From Saccharothrix sp. ALI-22-I (GTDB taxonomy: Bacteria > Actinomycetota > Actinomycetes > Mycobacteriales > Pseudonocardiaceae): a stretch of DNA of 64,000 bases. Made by a program: the position numbers and the translations under genes. The notes beneath the pieces were generated by a model that was not told where the DNA came from, did no database searches, and was given only the letters and a program-made list of their open reading frames with translations. Below are positions 34,185-42,864 of this stretch, one piece after another. The first letter of the stretch is position 1, and every line of letters begins with the position of its first letter. The stretch covers positions 1 to 64,000 of the forward strand of contig NZ_MTQP01000045.1 of assembly GCF_001984175.1 (NCBI RefSeq), written 5' to 3'.

Positions 34185-35663
34185 ATGCACCCGGACGTTC
34201 CCGACACGCTGCCCGCCCTCGACCCGATCGTCCTCAACGGACAGACCATGACCAGCGCCGAGGTGGTGCAGGTCGCCCGCGCCCACGCCCCCGTCGTGGT
34301 CGACGACGACGGCAGGCGCCGGGTCGACGCGTCCTGGCACGCCGCACAGCGAGTGGTCCTGCACCGGCCGGTGTACGGCCGCACCACCGGGGTGGGCGCC
34401 AACCGGTCGGAAAACGTGAACGCCGGCGACCGGCCCGAGCACGGGCTGCGGCTGCTGCGCAGTCACGCGGGCGGGCTGGGGAAGCTGCTCCCCGAGGAGT
34501 ACGTGCGCGCGATGCTCGTGGTCCGGCTCAACCAGCTGCTGGCCGGAGGCGCCGGGCTGCGCCCCGCCGTCGTCGACGTACTCGCGGACGCGCTCAACGC
34601 CGGTTCCTTCCCCGCGGTGCACGAGTTCGGCGCCATCGGCACCGGTGACCTGACCGCGTTGGCCGAGACCGGGCTCACACTGCTGGGTGAACGCTTCTGG
34701 CTCGGCACCGGCGCGTCCCCCGAGCCGATCACCCTCGACTCGGGCGACGCGCTGGCGTTGATCAGCAGCAACGCGCTGACCATAGGCATGGCCGCGATCG
34801 CCTGGCACGAGGCGCACCAACTGCTGTCCGCCGCACACGTCGTGACGGCGCTGTCGTTCCTCGCCGTCGACGGCTCGCACGAAGCGCTGGCCGAGCCCGT
34901 GCACGCGGGCAGGCCGCACCCCGGACAGGTGCGGGCCGCCGCCGAACTGCGCCGCCTGCTGGGTGAGCCGATCAACCCCGCGGCACGAATCCAGGACCCC
35001 TTCGGCTACCGCTGCTTCCCCCAAGTGCACGGCCCCGCACTCGACGCCACCGCCGACCTCGGCCGGGTGCTCGAAGTCGAGATCAACGCGGCCGCGGAGA
35101 ACCCGTTGATCCGCGCGGACGACGACAGCGCCTACCACCACGGCGCCTTCCACAGCGCCTACCTCGGCCAGGCCCTCGACCGCATGAGGCTCGCGCTGCT
35201 GCACACCGGCACGCTGTCCGCGGCACGTCTGGCGAGCCTGGTGGAACCGAGGTTCACCGGCCTGCGGCCGTTCCTCGCGGACGGGGCGAGCGGCAGTTCC
35301 GGCGTGATGATCCTGGAGTACAGCGCGAACTCCGCCCTCGCCGAGGTGCGCAGCCTCACCGAAACCCCGAGCCTGGGCAACGCCATCGTGTCGCGCGGCC
35401 TGGAGGAACACTCCAGCTTCGCCTTCCAGTCGGCCCGCCAGTCACTGGGATCGCTCAACGCGTTCCGCCTGGTCCTGGCCTGTGAACTGGTCGCGGCCCT
35501 GCGCGCACTACGCATGCGCGACCTCGCACCCAACCCTGACACACCCCTGCGCACCGCCTACGAACTCGCGGCGGCCAAGCTGAACCCGATCATGGCCGAC
35601 CGCCAACTGAGCCCCGACGTCGAAGCCGCGGCAGCCCTGGTCGACGAGTTCACCGACCTTTGA
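34185..35663 (+). CDS. Aromatic ammonia-lyase superfamily protein with altered MIO triad
   Basis: A 492-residue member of the histidine/phenylalanine ammonia-lyase superfamily. Conserved elements present are the Tyr in PVYGRTTGVG, LLRSHAGGLG, QDPFGYRCFPQVHG with its Arg, NAAAENPLI and the Glu in GLEEHSSFAFQS. The Ala-Ser-Gly triad that cyclises into the MIO cofactor is replaced: the motif reads GAIGTGDLTAL, so Gly152-Thr153-Gly154 sits where ASG should be. The Asn of the usual ALLNGT motif is also replaced (ALISSNA). A normal MIO-dependent lyase reaction is therefore doubtful. It is divergent from a quaternary-amine importer. Elimination of trimethylamine from an aromatic betaine, as ergothionase does, is my inference. 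The start is the ATG at 34185, preceded by GGAAGG. Confidence 0.85.
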   Translation: MHPDVPDTLPALDPIVLNGQTMTSAEVVQVARAHAPVVVDDDGRRRVDASWHAAQRVVLHRPVYGRTTGVGANRSENVNAGDRPEHGLRLLRSHAGGLGKLLPEEYVRAMLVVRLNQLLAGGAGLRPAVVDVLADALNAGSFPAVHEFGAIGTGDLTALAETGLTLLGERFWLGTGASPEPITLDSGDALALISSNALTIGMAAIAWHEAHQLLSAAHVVTALSFLAVDGSHEALAEPVHAGRPHPGQVRAAAELRRLLGEPINPAARIQDPFGYRCFPQVHGPALDATADLGRVLEVEINAAAENPLIRADDDSAYHHGAFHSAYLGQALDRMRLALLHTGTLSAARLASLVEPRFTGLRPFLADGASGSSGVMILEYSANSALAEVRSLTETPSLGNAIVSRGLEEHSSFAFQSARQSLGSLNAFRLVLACELVAALRALRMRDLAPNPDTPLRTAYELAAAKLNPIMADRQLSPDVEAAAALVDEFTDL

Positions 35664-35686
35664 CATCCTCTCCACCCCAACCTTGC

Positions 35687-35713
35687 GGAATCCGGACTAC
35701 CTTGCGGGATTCC
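35687..35713 (+). terminator. Possible terminator with CCTTGCGG repeats
   Basis: Arms GGAATCC / GGATTCC with a 13-nt loop, 24 nt after the lyase-like stop. The octamer CCTTGCGG occurs three times nearby (35681, 35700, 35733), which is curious. The stem is short, so this is tentative. Confidence 0.4.
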
Positions 35714-35812
35714 CTCCGGGTGGCCGGGCCGACCTTGCGGGTTTCGGGGCGGAGGTGGCCGAGTGGGGTGTAGTCGCCCTTGTTCCGCTGCTTCGCTGCT
35801 GCGCGGGTGAGG

Positions 35813-36733
35813 TCAGTGGACCGCGGGCCCGACGGTGAGCGTGCGCGCGTTCGTGTCCAGTTCCGCGACCGGTCCCAGCGGCACGGACAGCGGATCGTCG
35901 CCGTGGCCGACGTCGATGCCGCCGAGCACCGGGACGCCCAACGTCCTCAGGCGGTCTTGCAGCACGTCGATCACGTTCCAACTGCGGTCTGTGTAGTCCT
36001 CGAAACCGGGGAACCGGCCGAGCGCGACCCCGCGCAGGCCGCGCAGCGAGCCGGACCGCATGAGGTGCGTCAGGTGCCGGTCGACCTGCCCCAGCCCGAT
36101 GGTGCGCGGCGTCTCAAGCAACAGGATCGCGCCGTCCAGGCTGGGCAGTCCGGCGCCGATGAACCCGACGACGGTGCCGAGGTGCCCGCCGACGAGGTGT
36201 CCCACAGCCGTGCCGGGGACTTCGACGGCCGCCGTGAGCGCTTCCGGATCCCGGTGAAGGATGGTGGGCACGCTCTCCAGCAACAGCCGCCGCGTCGCCT
36301 CCGCGGAGCGGGCCCCGGACAGCCACCCGTGGATCCCGGCGACCCGGCAGTGCCGCCACAAGGCGAGGTGCAGGTTGGTGATGTCGCTGAACCCGACGAG
36401 CGGTTTGGGATCGGCCCGCACGGCGGCGAAGTCGATGCCGTCGGCGATGCGGTACGCGCCCGCGCCGCCTCGCGTGGCGACCACCGCGCGCACCCCGGGA
36501 TCGCGATAGGCGTCGTTGAGATCGGCCAGCCGGTCCTCGTCCCGGCCGGCCATGTAGCCGTGACGGTCGAGCGCATGCTCCCCGACTTCCACAGTCAGCC
36601 CCCAGCTTTCCAGCGTCCGTACCGATTCCGCGAGCATCTCGTCACTGGGGAAACTGGCCGGCGAAACCAGGCGGACACGATCCCCCGGACGAACTCGCGG
36701 CGGCAGTACAACGGCTTGATCAATGTCGGACAT
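35813..36733 (-). CDS. S66-family LD-carboxypeptidase (MccF/LdcA-like)
   Basis: A 306-residue serine peptidase of family S66, starting at the ATG at 36733 (MSDIDQAVVLPPRVRPGD). The N-terminal motif is RLVSPASFPSD, the nucleophile Ser is in LVGFSDITNLHLAL, the Glu region is VGGHLGTVVGF, and the His is in DVGHGDDPLSVPLG. Family members cleave the L,D-bond of muropeptide tetrapeptides during wall recycling or detoxify microcin-type acyl-adenylates. Which applies here is unknown. It stands as a single gene, convergent with the lyase-like gene. Confidence 0.87.
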   Translation of the reverse strand: MSDIDQAVVLPPRVRPGDRVRLVSPASFPSDEMLAESVRTLESWGLTVEVGEHALDRHGYMAGRDEDRLADLNDAYRDPGVRAVVATRGGAGAYRIADGIDFAAVRADPKPLVGFSDITNLHLALWRHCRVAGIHGWLSGARSAEATRRLLLESVPTILHRDPEALTAAVEVPGTAVGHLVGGHLGTVVGFIGAGLPSLDGAILLLETPRTIGLGQVDRHLTHLMRSGSLRGLRGVALGRFPGFEDYTDRSWNVIDVLQDRLRTLGVPVLGGIDVGHGDDPLSVPLGPVAELDTNARTLTVGPAVH

Positions 36734-37015
36734 GCGACGACTGTCGCAGACCCGGAGGCCGGAGGCGGCGAGACAGACTGGCCGGCTGCCCGCCGACTTC
36801 GAATCCACAGCTCAAGTGTCCTGTGTCAGCGAATCGTCCTTGGTATGGGCGCCCTGACCTGGGCGAGGAAAGTCGAGTGGCGAAGTGGTCTCGGGTGAAG
36901 GCTGGTGTTGGCGGTGAGGGTCTGCGGTATTTCGCCAATGGATCTTGCCGAGTACTCCAGCCGCCGCGGGGTGCCGCGCTCAGGTGGCTGGGCCGCGGTG
37001 CAGCACACCGTCGGC

Positions 37016-37595
37016 TCACCCCTCCAGCGCTGTCTGGACGAATCGGGCGATCCATGGCGACCGGCTGCCCGCCGGCCAGAGAACCAGGGTCTGGTACGGC
37101 GCCGCGTCGGGTACGGGGCGGTACGTCACGTCGGGCCGGACGTTCATCGCAGCCAGCGAGGCGGGCACCAATGCCACGGCCTGGCCAAGGGCGACCACGT
37201 CCAGCAGTTGGGCACTGTCCCGCACGACCGGGCCGTCGGCCGGGCGATCCGGATTTCCCAGCCAGTAGTCGCGGTCGACAACCCTCGAGTCGCTCCACCG
37301 GGGCGCCGGCTCGGTGAGCAGGTCAGCGGTGCTGAGGACCTCGCGTCCGGCCAGCTCGTGTCCCACGGCGAGCGCGGCGACGCGTGGTTCGGTCGCCACG
37401 AGCTCGATGTCGAGGTCGTGGTCGTCGACGCAGGCGGCGATGGCCAGGTCCGCGCGCCCGTCCCGGACCATGTCGGCCTGCTCACCCAAATCCGCTCAAC
37501 ACCACCCGGATCTCCGGTGCGTCCGGATCCGCCCGGAACCGTTCGCAGATCCGGAGCAGCAACCGCGTGGCCACCCCTGGTTTGGCGGTGACCAT
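37016..37595 (-). pseudogene. LysR-family regulator, 5'-truncated and frameshifted
   Basis: Two minus-strand frames give one LysR effector domain. From 37595, MVTAKPGVATRLLLRICERF and EIRVVLSGFG stop at a TGA. One nucleotide out of phase it continues as GEQADMVRDGRADLAIAACV to VALVPASLAAMNV and the stop at 37016. Dropping one G from the GGG near 37487-37493 restores the frame. The N-terminal winged helix is absent upstream of about 37600. The protein would neither bind DNA nor be made whole. It was presumably divergent from, and regulated, the MFS gene at 37878. Confidence 0.7.
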
Positions 37596-37877
37596 GCGCC
37601 TCACCCGGTAAGGCGGAGAGCGCTCACTCTCCGGCACACTGCCGCCGCGACTTCATCGTTGCCGTCGCCGCATCCAACGTCGTTGGCCTGATGGTCGAGG
37701 TGTCCGAGTACCGCAATGCAGGTCCGGACACCGCAAGGTTCGGCAGGACACCGGAGCGGGGCGCGCAGCAGACGGGCTGGATCGTCCGAACATGCTCGAC
37801 GGATTCGGGTGGGCGGGCCGCTGTAGCTGCCTCTCGGCTCCGCGGATTGTCGGTGGGTGCCGGCAACGTACGGTCCC

Positions 37878-39101
37878 ATGCCCCGGCTTGTGCCCCCGCT
37901 GCTGCGCGACCCGACGTTCCGCTGGTACTTCATCGCCCGGACCTCCTCCCACTTCGGTGACGGCCTGATCGGCATGGCGCTGGTGTTCGGCTCGTTGCGG
38001 CTCGGTGCGTCGCTGACCGAGGTCGGACTGGTGCTGCTCGTCGGCCGGTTACCGGTGGTGGTGTTCACGCTCGTCGGCGGGGTGGTGGGCGACCTGGTGT
38101 CGCGTCGGGCCGTCATGCTCGCCGCCGACGTCGTCCGCTGCGCCTCCCAGGGCCTGACGGCCGCGCTGCTGATCACCGGCGCCGGGACGCTGTGGCACCT
38201 GGCCGCATTGCAAGCGGTGGCGGGCGCGGCGAACGCCTTCTTCGCCCCCGCCGCAGCGGGCCTGGTCGCCGACGTGGTGCCCCAGGAGCAGCGCCGTCAG
38301 GCCAACGCCTTGGTCAACGCCGCCAAGAACGCCGCGACGCTCGTCGCCCCGGTGGTGTCCGCAGTGCTGGTGGAGACAGTCGGAGCGGGCGTGTCCTTCG
38401 CCGTGGACGCGGCCACGTTCGCGATCAGCGCCGCCGCGCTCGTCGCGCTGAAAGTCCCGGACAGGCCGGTGCCGCCACGACCCGCACTGCTCGACGCCGC
38501 GCGACACGGGTGGCGCGACTTCCGCGCCCGCCCCTGGTTGCAGGCCACCACGATCCAGGTCGCCGTCATCAACGGCGCCTGCATCTCCCCGTTCCTGGTC
38601 CTCGCCCCGGTCATCGCCGATCAGCAGCTGGGTGGCGCTCTGGCCTGGGGGTTCATCGCCAACGGCTACGCCGTCGGCGCGCTGCTGGGCAGCGCCCTGG
38701 CCCTGCGCTGGCGACCGCGGCGCCCGCTGCTGGTGGCCGTCACCATCCCCGTCGCCCTGGCCCCGCTGCTGGCCCTGCTCGCCGCCGGCGCGCCGGTCCC
38801 GATCCTCGCCGCGGCGGCCGTCCCCGCCGGGGTGCAGGCCGGCCTCTACGCCGTGCTCACCGAGACCGCGCGGCAGGTCCACGTGCCCGCCGACCTCGTC
38901 GCCAGGGCCACCGGCTTCTCCACCGTCGTCGGCTTGGCCGCCGCGCCGCTGGGCATGGCCCTGGCCGGACCGGCGGCCGAGGTCATCGGCACGGACGCCG
39001 TGCTCCTCGCCGGCGCGGCGATCGCCGTGCTGAGCGCACCACTGGCGCTCGCCGTGCGCTCCGTCCGGCAACTCCCGGCCGAGCCCGCACCCGCCCACTG
39101 A
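37878..39101 (+). CDS. MFS transporter
   Basis: A 407-residue major facilitator protein with about 12 spans. The loop 2-3 motif is GGVVGDLVSRRAVMLAADV, and the family's first segment is FRWYFIARTSSHFGDGLIGM. It resembles the actinobacterial MFS group annotated as efflux or enterobactin-exporter-like. The start is the ATG at 37878; a GTG at 37857 is possible. The decayed LysR gene on the other side was probably its regulator, so expression control may have changed. Confidence 0.87.
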   Translation: MPRLVPPLLRDPTFRWYFIARTSSHFGDGLIGMALVFGSLRLGASLTEVGLVLLVGRLPVVVFTLVGGVVGDLVSRRAVMLAADVVRCASQGLTAALLITGAGTLWHLAALQAVAGAANAFFAPAAAGLVADVVPQEQRRQANALVNAAKNAATLVAPVVSAVLVETVGAGVSFAVDAATFAISAAALVALKVPDRPVPPRPALLDAARHGWRDFRARPWLQATTIQVAVINGACISPFLVLAPVIADQQLGGALAWGFIANGYAVGALLGSALALRWRPRRPLLVAVTIPVALAPLLALLAAGAPVPILAAAAVPAGVQAGLYAVLTETARQVHVPADLVARATGFSTVVGLAAAPLGMALAGPAAEVIGTDAVLLAGAAIAVLSAPLALAVRSVRQLPAEPAPAH

Positions 39102-39289
39102 CCCCGAACGGCGCCGCCTTCCCGCGAACGGGGCAACAGCCGCCCTCCAGCGAGAACCCGCCAGATCAACTGCGAAGCGACCGCGGGAACTGAACCAGTG
39201 ATCGCTCGCATCCGCCTACCCCAACCCCCTTCTCACTTCACTGAGCCACAGGGGCCTGCTGCTCGCCTTCGCCGCGCCCTGCCCACTTC

Positions 39290-39562
39290 AACCGATGCGA
39301 CCCTGGAGTACCTGGTCCAAGCCGTCGACCGAGGCAGGAAGGCCGACCGCTTCCACCCGACACCGACCCGCTGAAACTGGCGACTCAGAGCTGGGTCATC
39401 GGCCACGGGCTGGTATCCCTCGTCGCCAACGGCCCCCTACCCCACCAAACGCTCCACCACTGCCCTCTTCTGCTGACCGCGCTGTTCACCAGCGCAGGAG
39501 ACCGGCCCGACAGGTGTGGCCAGTCGGTCGAACACGGCCGGCGACACCTGTCCAGTGGGTAG
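39290..39562 (+). pseudogene. TetR-family C-terminal (WHG-type) remnant
   Basis: The plus strand encodes TLEYLVQAVDRGRKADRFHP and then, after a one-base shift, DPLKLATQSWVIGHGLVSLV, ANGPLPHQTLHHCPLLLTAL and a stop at 39562. The pattern of W..(V/G)HG..SL in the second piece is the ligand-domain signature of TetR regulators. No helix-turn-helix is found upstream, so only the last third remains. It lies convergent to the S9 peptidase gene. Confidence 0.6.
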
Positions 39563-39588
39563 TCCGCTCAGCCGTGGCCACGCCTGGC

Positions 39589-41403
39589 TCAAGCAGGACC
39601 GGTCAGGTGGGCCACCAGGAAGTCGGCCGTGTCACCGAAGGCCCGGACCTCGTTCGCCCGGTTGGTGAAACCGTGCCCTTCGTCCTCGTAGACGTCGTAC
39701 CGCACGTCGACCCCGCGCTCCCGCAGAGCGGCCACGATCTGATCGCTCTCCGCCTTCACCACGCGCGGGTCGTTGGCGCCCTGGATGACGAACAGCGGCG
39801 CGGTGATCGCGTCGGCGTACGTGATGGGCGACCGTTCCAGCAGGAAATCGGCCTCGGTGTCCGGATCGCCAAGCCATTCGAGCACCTCGGCGCGCCACGT
39901 CTCGGGCACGGAACGGGCCATCGTGAGCAGGTTCGAGGGGCCCACCATCGACACGCCGGCAGCCCACAGCGAAGGCAGCCGGGACAGGCAGGACAGCGTG
40001 GCGAAGCCGCCGAAGGACCCGCCCCACACGCCGATCCGGGCGGGGTCCACCCAGTCCAGACCGTGCAGGTACTTGACCGCGTACTCGAAGTCGCCCAGCT
40101 CGCCGCCGCCCCAGTCGTGCAAGATCAGCCGCTGGTAGGTCTTGCCGTACCCGGTCGAGCCGCGCACGTTCGGCGCGAGCACCGCGATCCCCCGCGCGAC
40201 CAGGTACTGGTAGAGCCCGGAGTAGTTGTACCGCGGCCGTTCCTGGATCTCCGGCCCGCCGTGGATCGAGATCACCACACCGCGAACGCCGTCACCGCCA
40301 GGCCGGTACAGCCACGCGGGCACCTCACGGCCGTCGTGCGTCGGGTAGCGCACCAACTCCGGCTCGACGAACGTGATCGCGACCGACGGCGAGCTGGACG
40401 TCAGGTACCGCATCTCGTTCGTGGCCAGGTCGAGCGCGACGACCTCGGCCGACCGGGTGCCGGTGGAGAGCAGGAACGTCAGCACATCGCCCACCACGGA
40501 CAGCGAGGCGATCACGCCCGCCGGCAGTTCGGGCAACGTCACCGACTCGTCGTCCCGCAGCACGAACAGCCGCGAGATGCCGTCCTCGTTGACGGTCCAC
40601 GCCCGCACCGCGCCGGAGGTCACCACCTGCTCGACGTCCCACGGCGGCGTCACCAGGTCCGTGACCACGCCGGTGGCCAGAGAATACGAGCCCAACGCGC
40701 GGAACTCGCCACTCGTGTCGTGCAGTAGGAGGAACCCGGAGGAGTCCGCGGCCCACGGCCCCGCGATGTGCAGCCGCTTGCCCTCGTGCGCGGTCACGAC
40801 CCGCAGTGGCGCGTCCGGCTCGTGCAGGTCGACGAGGCCGAGGTCGGTGTCCGCGATGCTGTGCATGCCGGAGGTGAGCAGCCAGCGGCCGTCCGGCGAC
40901 ACCGACACGGCGTGCAGCACCGTGCCCGCGACGGACTCGACCCGCCGGACGGCGCCGGACGCCAAGTCCTGGATCAGCACGTCCTGCACGGCGGCGTCGC
41001 GGTCGTTGCCCGCGTAGACCACGCTCCGGCCGTCCGGGGTGAACGGCGTGAGAGCGCCGTACTCGTAGATGGACGGCCCGAGGACGTGCTGGCGGTCCAC
41101 GGTGTCGGTCAGCCGCCGAGGAGTGCCGCCGGCGGCGTCGACCAGGCACAGCTGGTACTGCTCGTTGCCCTGGAAATCGGCCGTGTACAACAGGTTCCGG
41201 CCGTCCGGTGACCACGCGACCTGCATCACGGCGTTCTCGGTGTAGTCGGTGATCTTGCGGGCCGGACCACCGGAAACGGGTGCCACGTACAGGTTGTACT
41301 GCCCGTCGGTGTTCGCGGCGTACGCCACGAACGCGCCGTCAGGCGACAGCGCGATGTTGGGGCGGAATCGTTGTTTCGGCGCGAAGTCGCGGTATTCAGC
41401 CAT
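39589..41403 (-). CDS. S9-family prolyl oligopeptidase / acylaminoacyl-peptidase
   Basis: A 604-residue serine peptidase. Residues 1-350 are a beta-propeller with repeated strands such as PDGRNLLYTADF and PDGRSVVYAGNDRD. The C-terminal alpha/beta-hydrolase has VVISIHGGPEIQ, the nucleophile Ser463 in GVWGGSFGGFATL, Asp in QGANDPRV and His in DEGHGFTNRANE. It should cleave short peptides or remove acyl-amino acids in the cytoplasm; there is no signal peptide. The start overlaps the end of a frameshifted ArsR-type gene by 8 nt, so the two were translationally coupled. Confidence 0.92.
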   Translation of the reverse strand: MAEYRDFAPKQRFRPNIALSPDGAFVAYAANTDGQYNLYVAPVSGGPARKITDYTENAVMQVAWSPDGRNLLYTADFQGNEQYQLCLVDAAGGTPRRLTDTVDRQHVLGPSIYEYGALTPFTPDGRSVVYAGNDRDAAVQDVLIQDLASGAVRRVESVAGTVLHAVSVSPDGRWLLTSGMHSIADTDLGLVDLHEPDAPLRVVTAHEGKRLHIAGPWAADSSGFLLLHDTSGEFRALGSYSLATGVVTDLVTPPWDVEQVVTSGAVRAWTVNEDGISRLFVLRDDESVTLPELPAGVIASLSVVGDVLTFLLSTGTRSAEVVALDLATNEMRYLTSSSPSVAITFVEPELVRYPTHDGREVPAWLYRPGGDGVRGVVISIHGGPEIQERPRYNYSGLYQYLVARGIAVLAPNVRGSTGYGKTYQRLILHDWGGGELGDFEYAVKYLHGLDWVDPARIGVWGGSFGGFATLSCLSRLPSLWAAGVSMVGPSNLLTMARSVPETWRAEVLEWLGDPDTEADFLLERSPITYADAITAPLFVIQGANDPRVVKAESDQIVAALRERGVDVRYDVYEDEGHGFTNRANEVRAFGDTADFLVAHLTGPA

Positions 41404-41794
41404 GTTCTCCCCCTGAGAGTGGTTGCCGGAGTGGCGTCATCGAGATGTCGATGGGCGCGGTGTCGGGACGGCGCTTGGACGGCGCGCCGCGGTCGACGTA
41501 CTCGTTGATCACGTGCTGCACGGCGTCCCGCGTCGAGATCCGGGTTTCCTGCTCGACCAGCCGCCACAGCCGTTGCCTGCCGACGCCGCCCTCCGCCTCT
41601 TCGACGAAACCGTGCCGTGCCAACAACCGCAGGTGGAACGAGCAGTTCGCGGGAGTCATGCCCAGTTCGGCCGCCGCTTCGGTGGCGGTGAGCCGGCCCT
41701 CTTGGTGCTAGCAGCTCCATGAGCCGCACCCGCAGCGGGTGGCTCAGCGCCCGGAGTCGTGCGCGTCGGTGAGCTGACGCCGCTCGAAAGACAT
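41396..41794 (-). pseudogene. ArsR-family regulator with two frameshifts
   Basis: Starting at the ATG at 41794, MSFERRQLTDA leaves frame; the next piece, RLRALSHPLRVRLMELL, is in a second frame, and LTATEAAAELGMTPANCSFH, LRLLARHGFVEEAEGGVGRQ continue to the stop at 41396. Together they make a normal ArsR winged helix plus tail. The breaks fall near 41750-41760 and 41705-41712 (an in-frame TAG lies at the second). Either the gene is dead or the sequence has two indel errors. A CGAAA-N6-TTTCG palindrome covers the ATG. If intact it would control the coupled peptidase. Confidence 0.65.
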
Positions 41795-41800
41795 GTTTCG
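41785..41800. promoter_or_regulatory. Palindrome over the ArsR-type start codon
   Basis: CGAAA, 6 nt, TTTCG. The position over the start codon would suit autorepression by the ArsR-like protein. Tentative. Confidence 0.35.
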
Positions 41801-41912
41801 AAAGTAGTGTTGCGATACCGGCCGGGTCAAGGAGTCAGAGGCCTGGTTGGCCCCAACGGCGCTGCCGAAAACCGGGTGCGGGCGGTCGGCGCGGTGGTGT
41901 GTGATCGGAGGT

Positions 41913-42785
41913 ATGGCGATTGCGTTGGGCGAGCCGGGAGCCGACGGGCTGAGCGAGGCTGTGGGCGTGCTGCGGGAGTGGCAGTACGACGGGGCGCCGA
42001 TGCAACTGCATCCGGGGGACCTGGGCTGGTTCTGGCGGTTCGGTGCGGAGGCGACGGCCGCGGCGGTCCGGACCTGGAGCCGGGACGGACGGATTCTCGC
42101 CGTCGGGCTGCTGGACGATCCCGAGCTCAGGCTGTTGCGGCTGACGATCGCGCCGGACGCTCAGCGGGACGAGGAGCTGGCGCGGCAGCTGGTCGAGGAC
42201 GTGACCGAGCCGGAGCGCGGCGTACTGGCAGAGGGGAAGGTGTGCCTCGACGCGCCGATGGGCGCACTGGTCCAAGATCTGCTGTCCGAGGACGGCTGGA
42301 ACGCCGGCGAGCCGTGGACGCCGCTGCGCCGCGACCTCACGGAGCCGGTGAAGGACCCCGGCGTGCGGATCGAGGTGATCGGACCGGAGCAGGCGCACGT
42401 GCGGACCGCCGTGCAGCGGGCATCGTCCGACGGGTCGACGTTCACGGACGAGCGCTGGCACGCGATGGCGGCCGGATTGCCGTACGCCGACGCCCGGTGT
42501 CTGGTCGCGTACGACGACCAGGGCAACGCGGTGGCGGCGGTGACGGTGTGGTCGGCCGGTCCGGGGAAGCCCGGGTTGCTCGAGCCGATGGGCGTGCACC
42601 GGGACCATCGCGGTCACGGCTACGGCAAGGCGATCACCGTCGCCGCGGCGGCCGCACTCCAGGAGCTGGGCTCGTCGAGCGCGATCGTCTGCACCCCGAG
42701 CTCCAACGTCGGCGCCGTCGCCACCTACAAGTCAGCCGGCTTCCGGCACCTCCCCGAGATCCGGGACCGCTGCCGGGACGCCTAG
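41913..42785 (+). CDS. GNAT-family N-acetyltransferase (tandem GNAT)
   Basis: A 290-residue protein from the ATG at 41913, which has GGAGGT 3-8 nt upstream. The C-terminal half is a canonical GNAT fold with the acetyl-CoA loop MGVHRDHRGHGYGKAI and the following VCTPSSNVGAVATYKSAGF. The N-terminal half looks like a degenerate GNAT repeat (GWFWRFGAEATAAAV, then LTIAPDAQRDEELA). Such tandem proteins acetylate small amines or aminoglycosides; the substrate is unknown. Confidence 0.85.
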   Translation: MAIALGEPGADGLSEAVGVLREWQYDGAPMQLHPGDLGWFWRFGAEATAAAVRTWSRDGRILAVGLLDDPELRLLRLTIAPDAQRDEELARQLVEDVTEPERGVLAEGKVCLDAPMGALVQDLLSEDGWNAGEPWTPLRRDLTEPVKDPGVRIEVIGPEQAHVRTAVQRASSDGSTFTDERWHAMAAGLPYADARCLVAYDDQGNAVAAVTVWSAGPGKPGLLEPMGVHRDHRGHGYGKAITVAAAAALQELGSSSAIVCTPSSNVGAVATYKSAGFRHLPEIRDRCRDA

Positions 42786-42826
42786 GCCGTGAATCCCCGA
42801 TCATCGGTTGAGCGCGTCGTGACGTG

Positions 42827-42861
42827 CTGTGGGTGGGCGGGCCGGGCCTGCCCACCCACAG
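42827..42861. terminator. Bidirectional terminator
   Basis: Perfect 12-bp stem (CTGTGGGTGGGC / GCCCACCCACAG) with an 11-nt loop, lying between the convergent acetyltransferase and glycoside hydrolase genes. Confidence 0.85.
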
Positions 42862-42864
42862 GGG

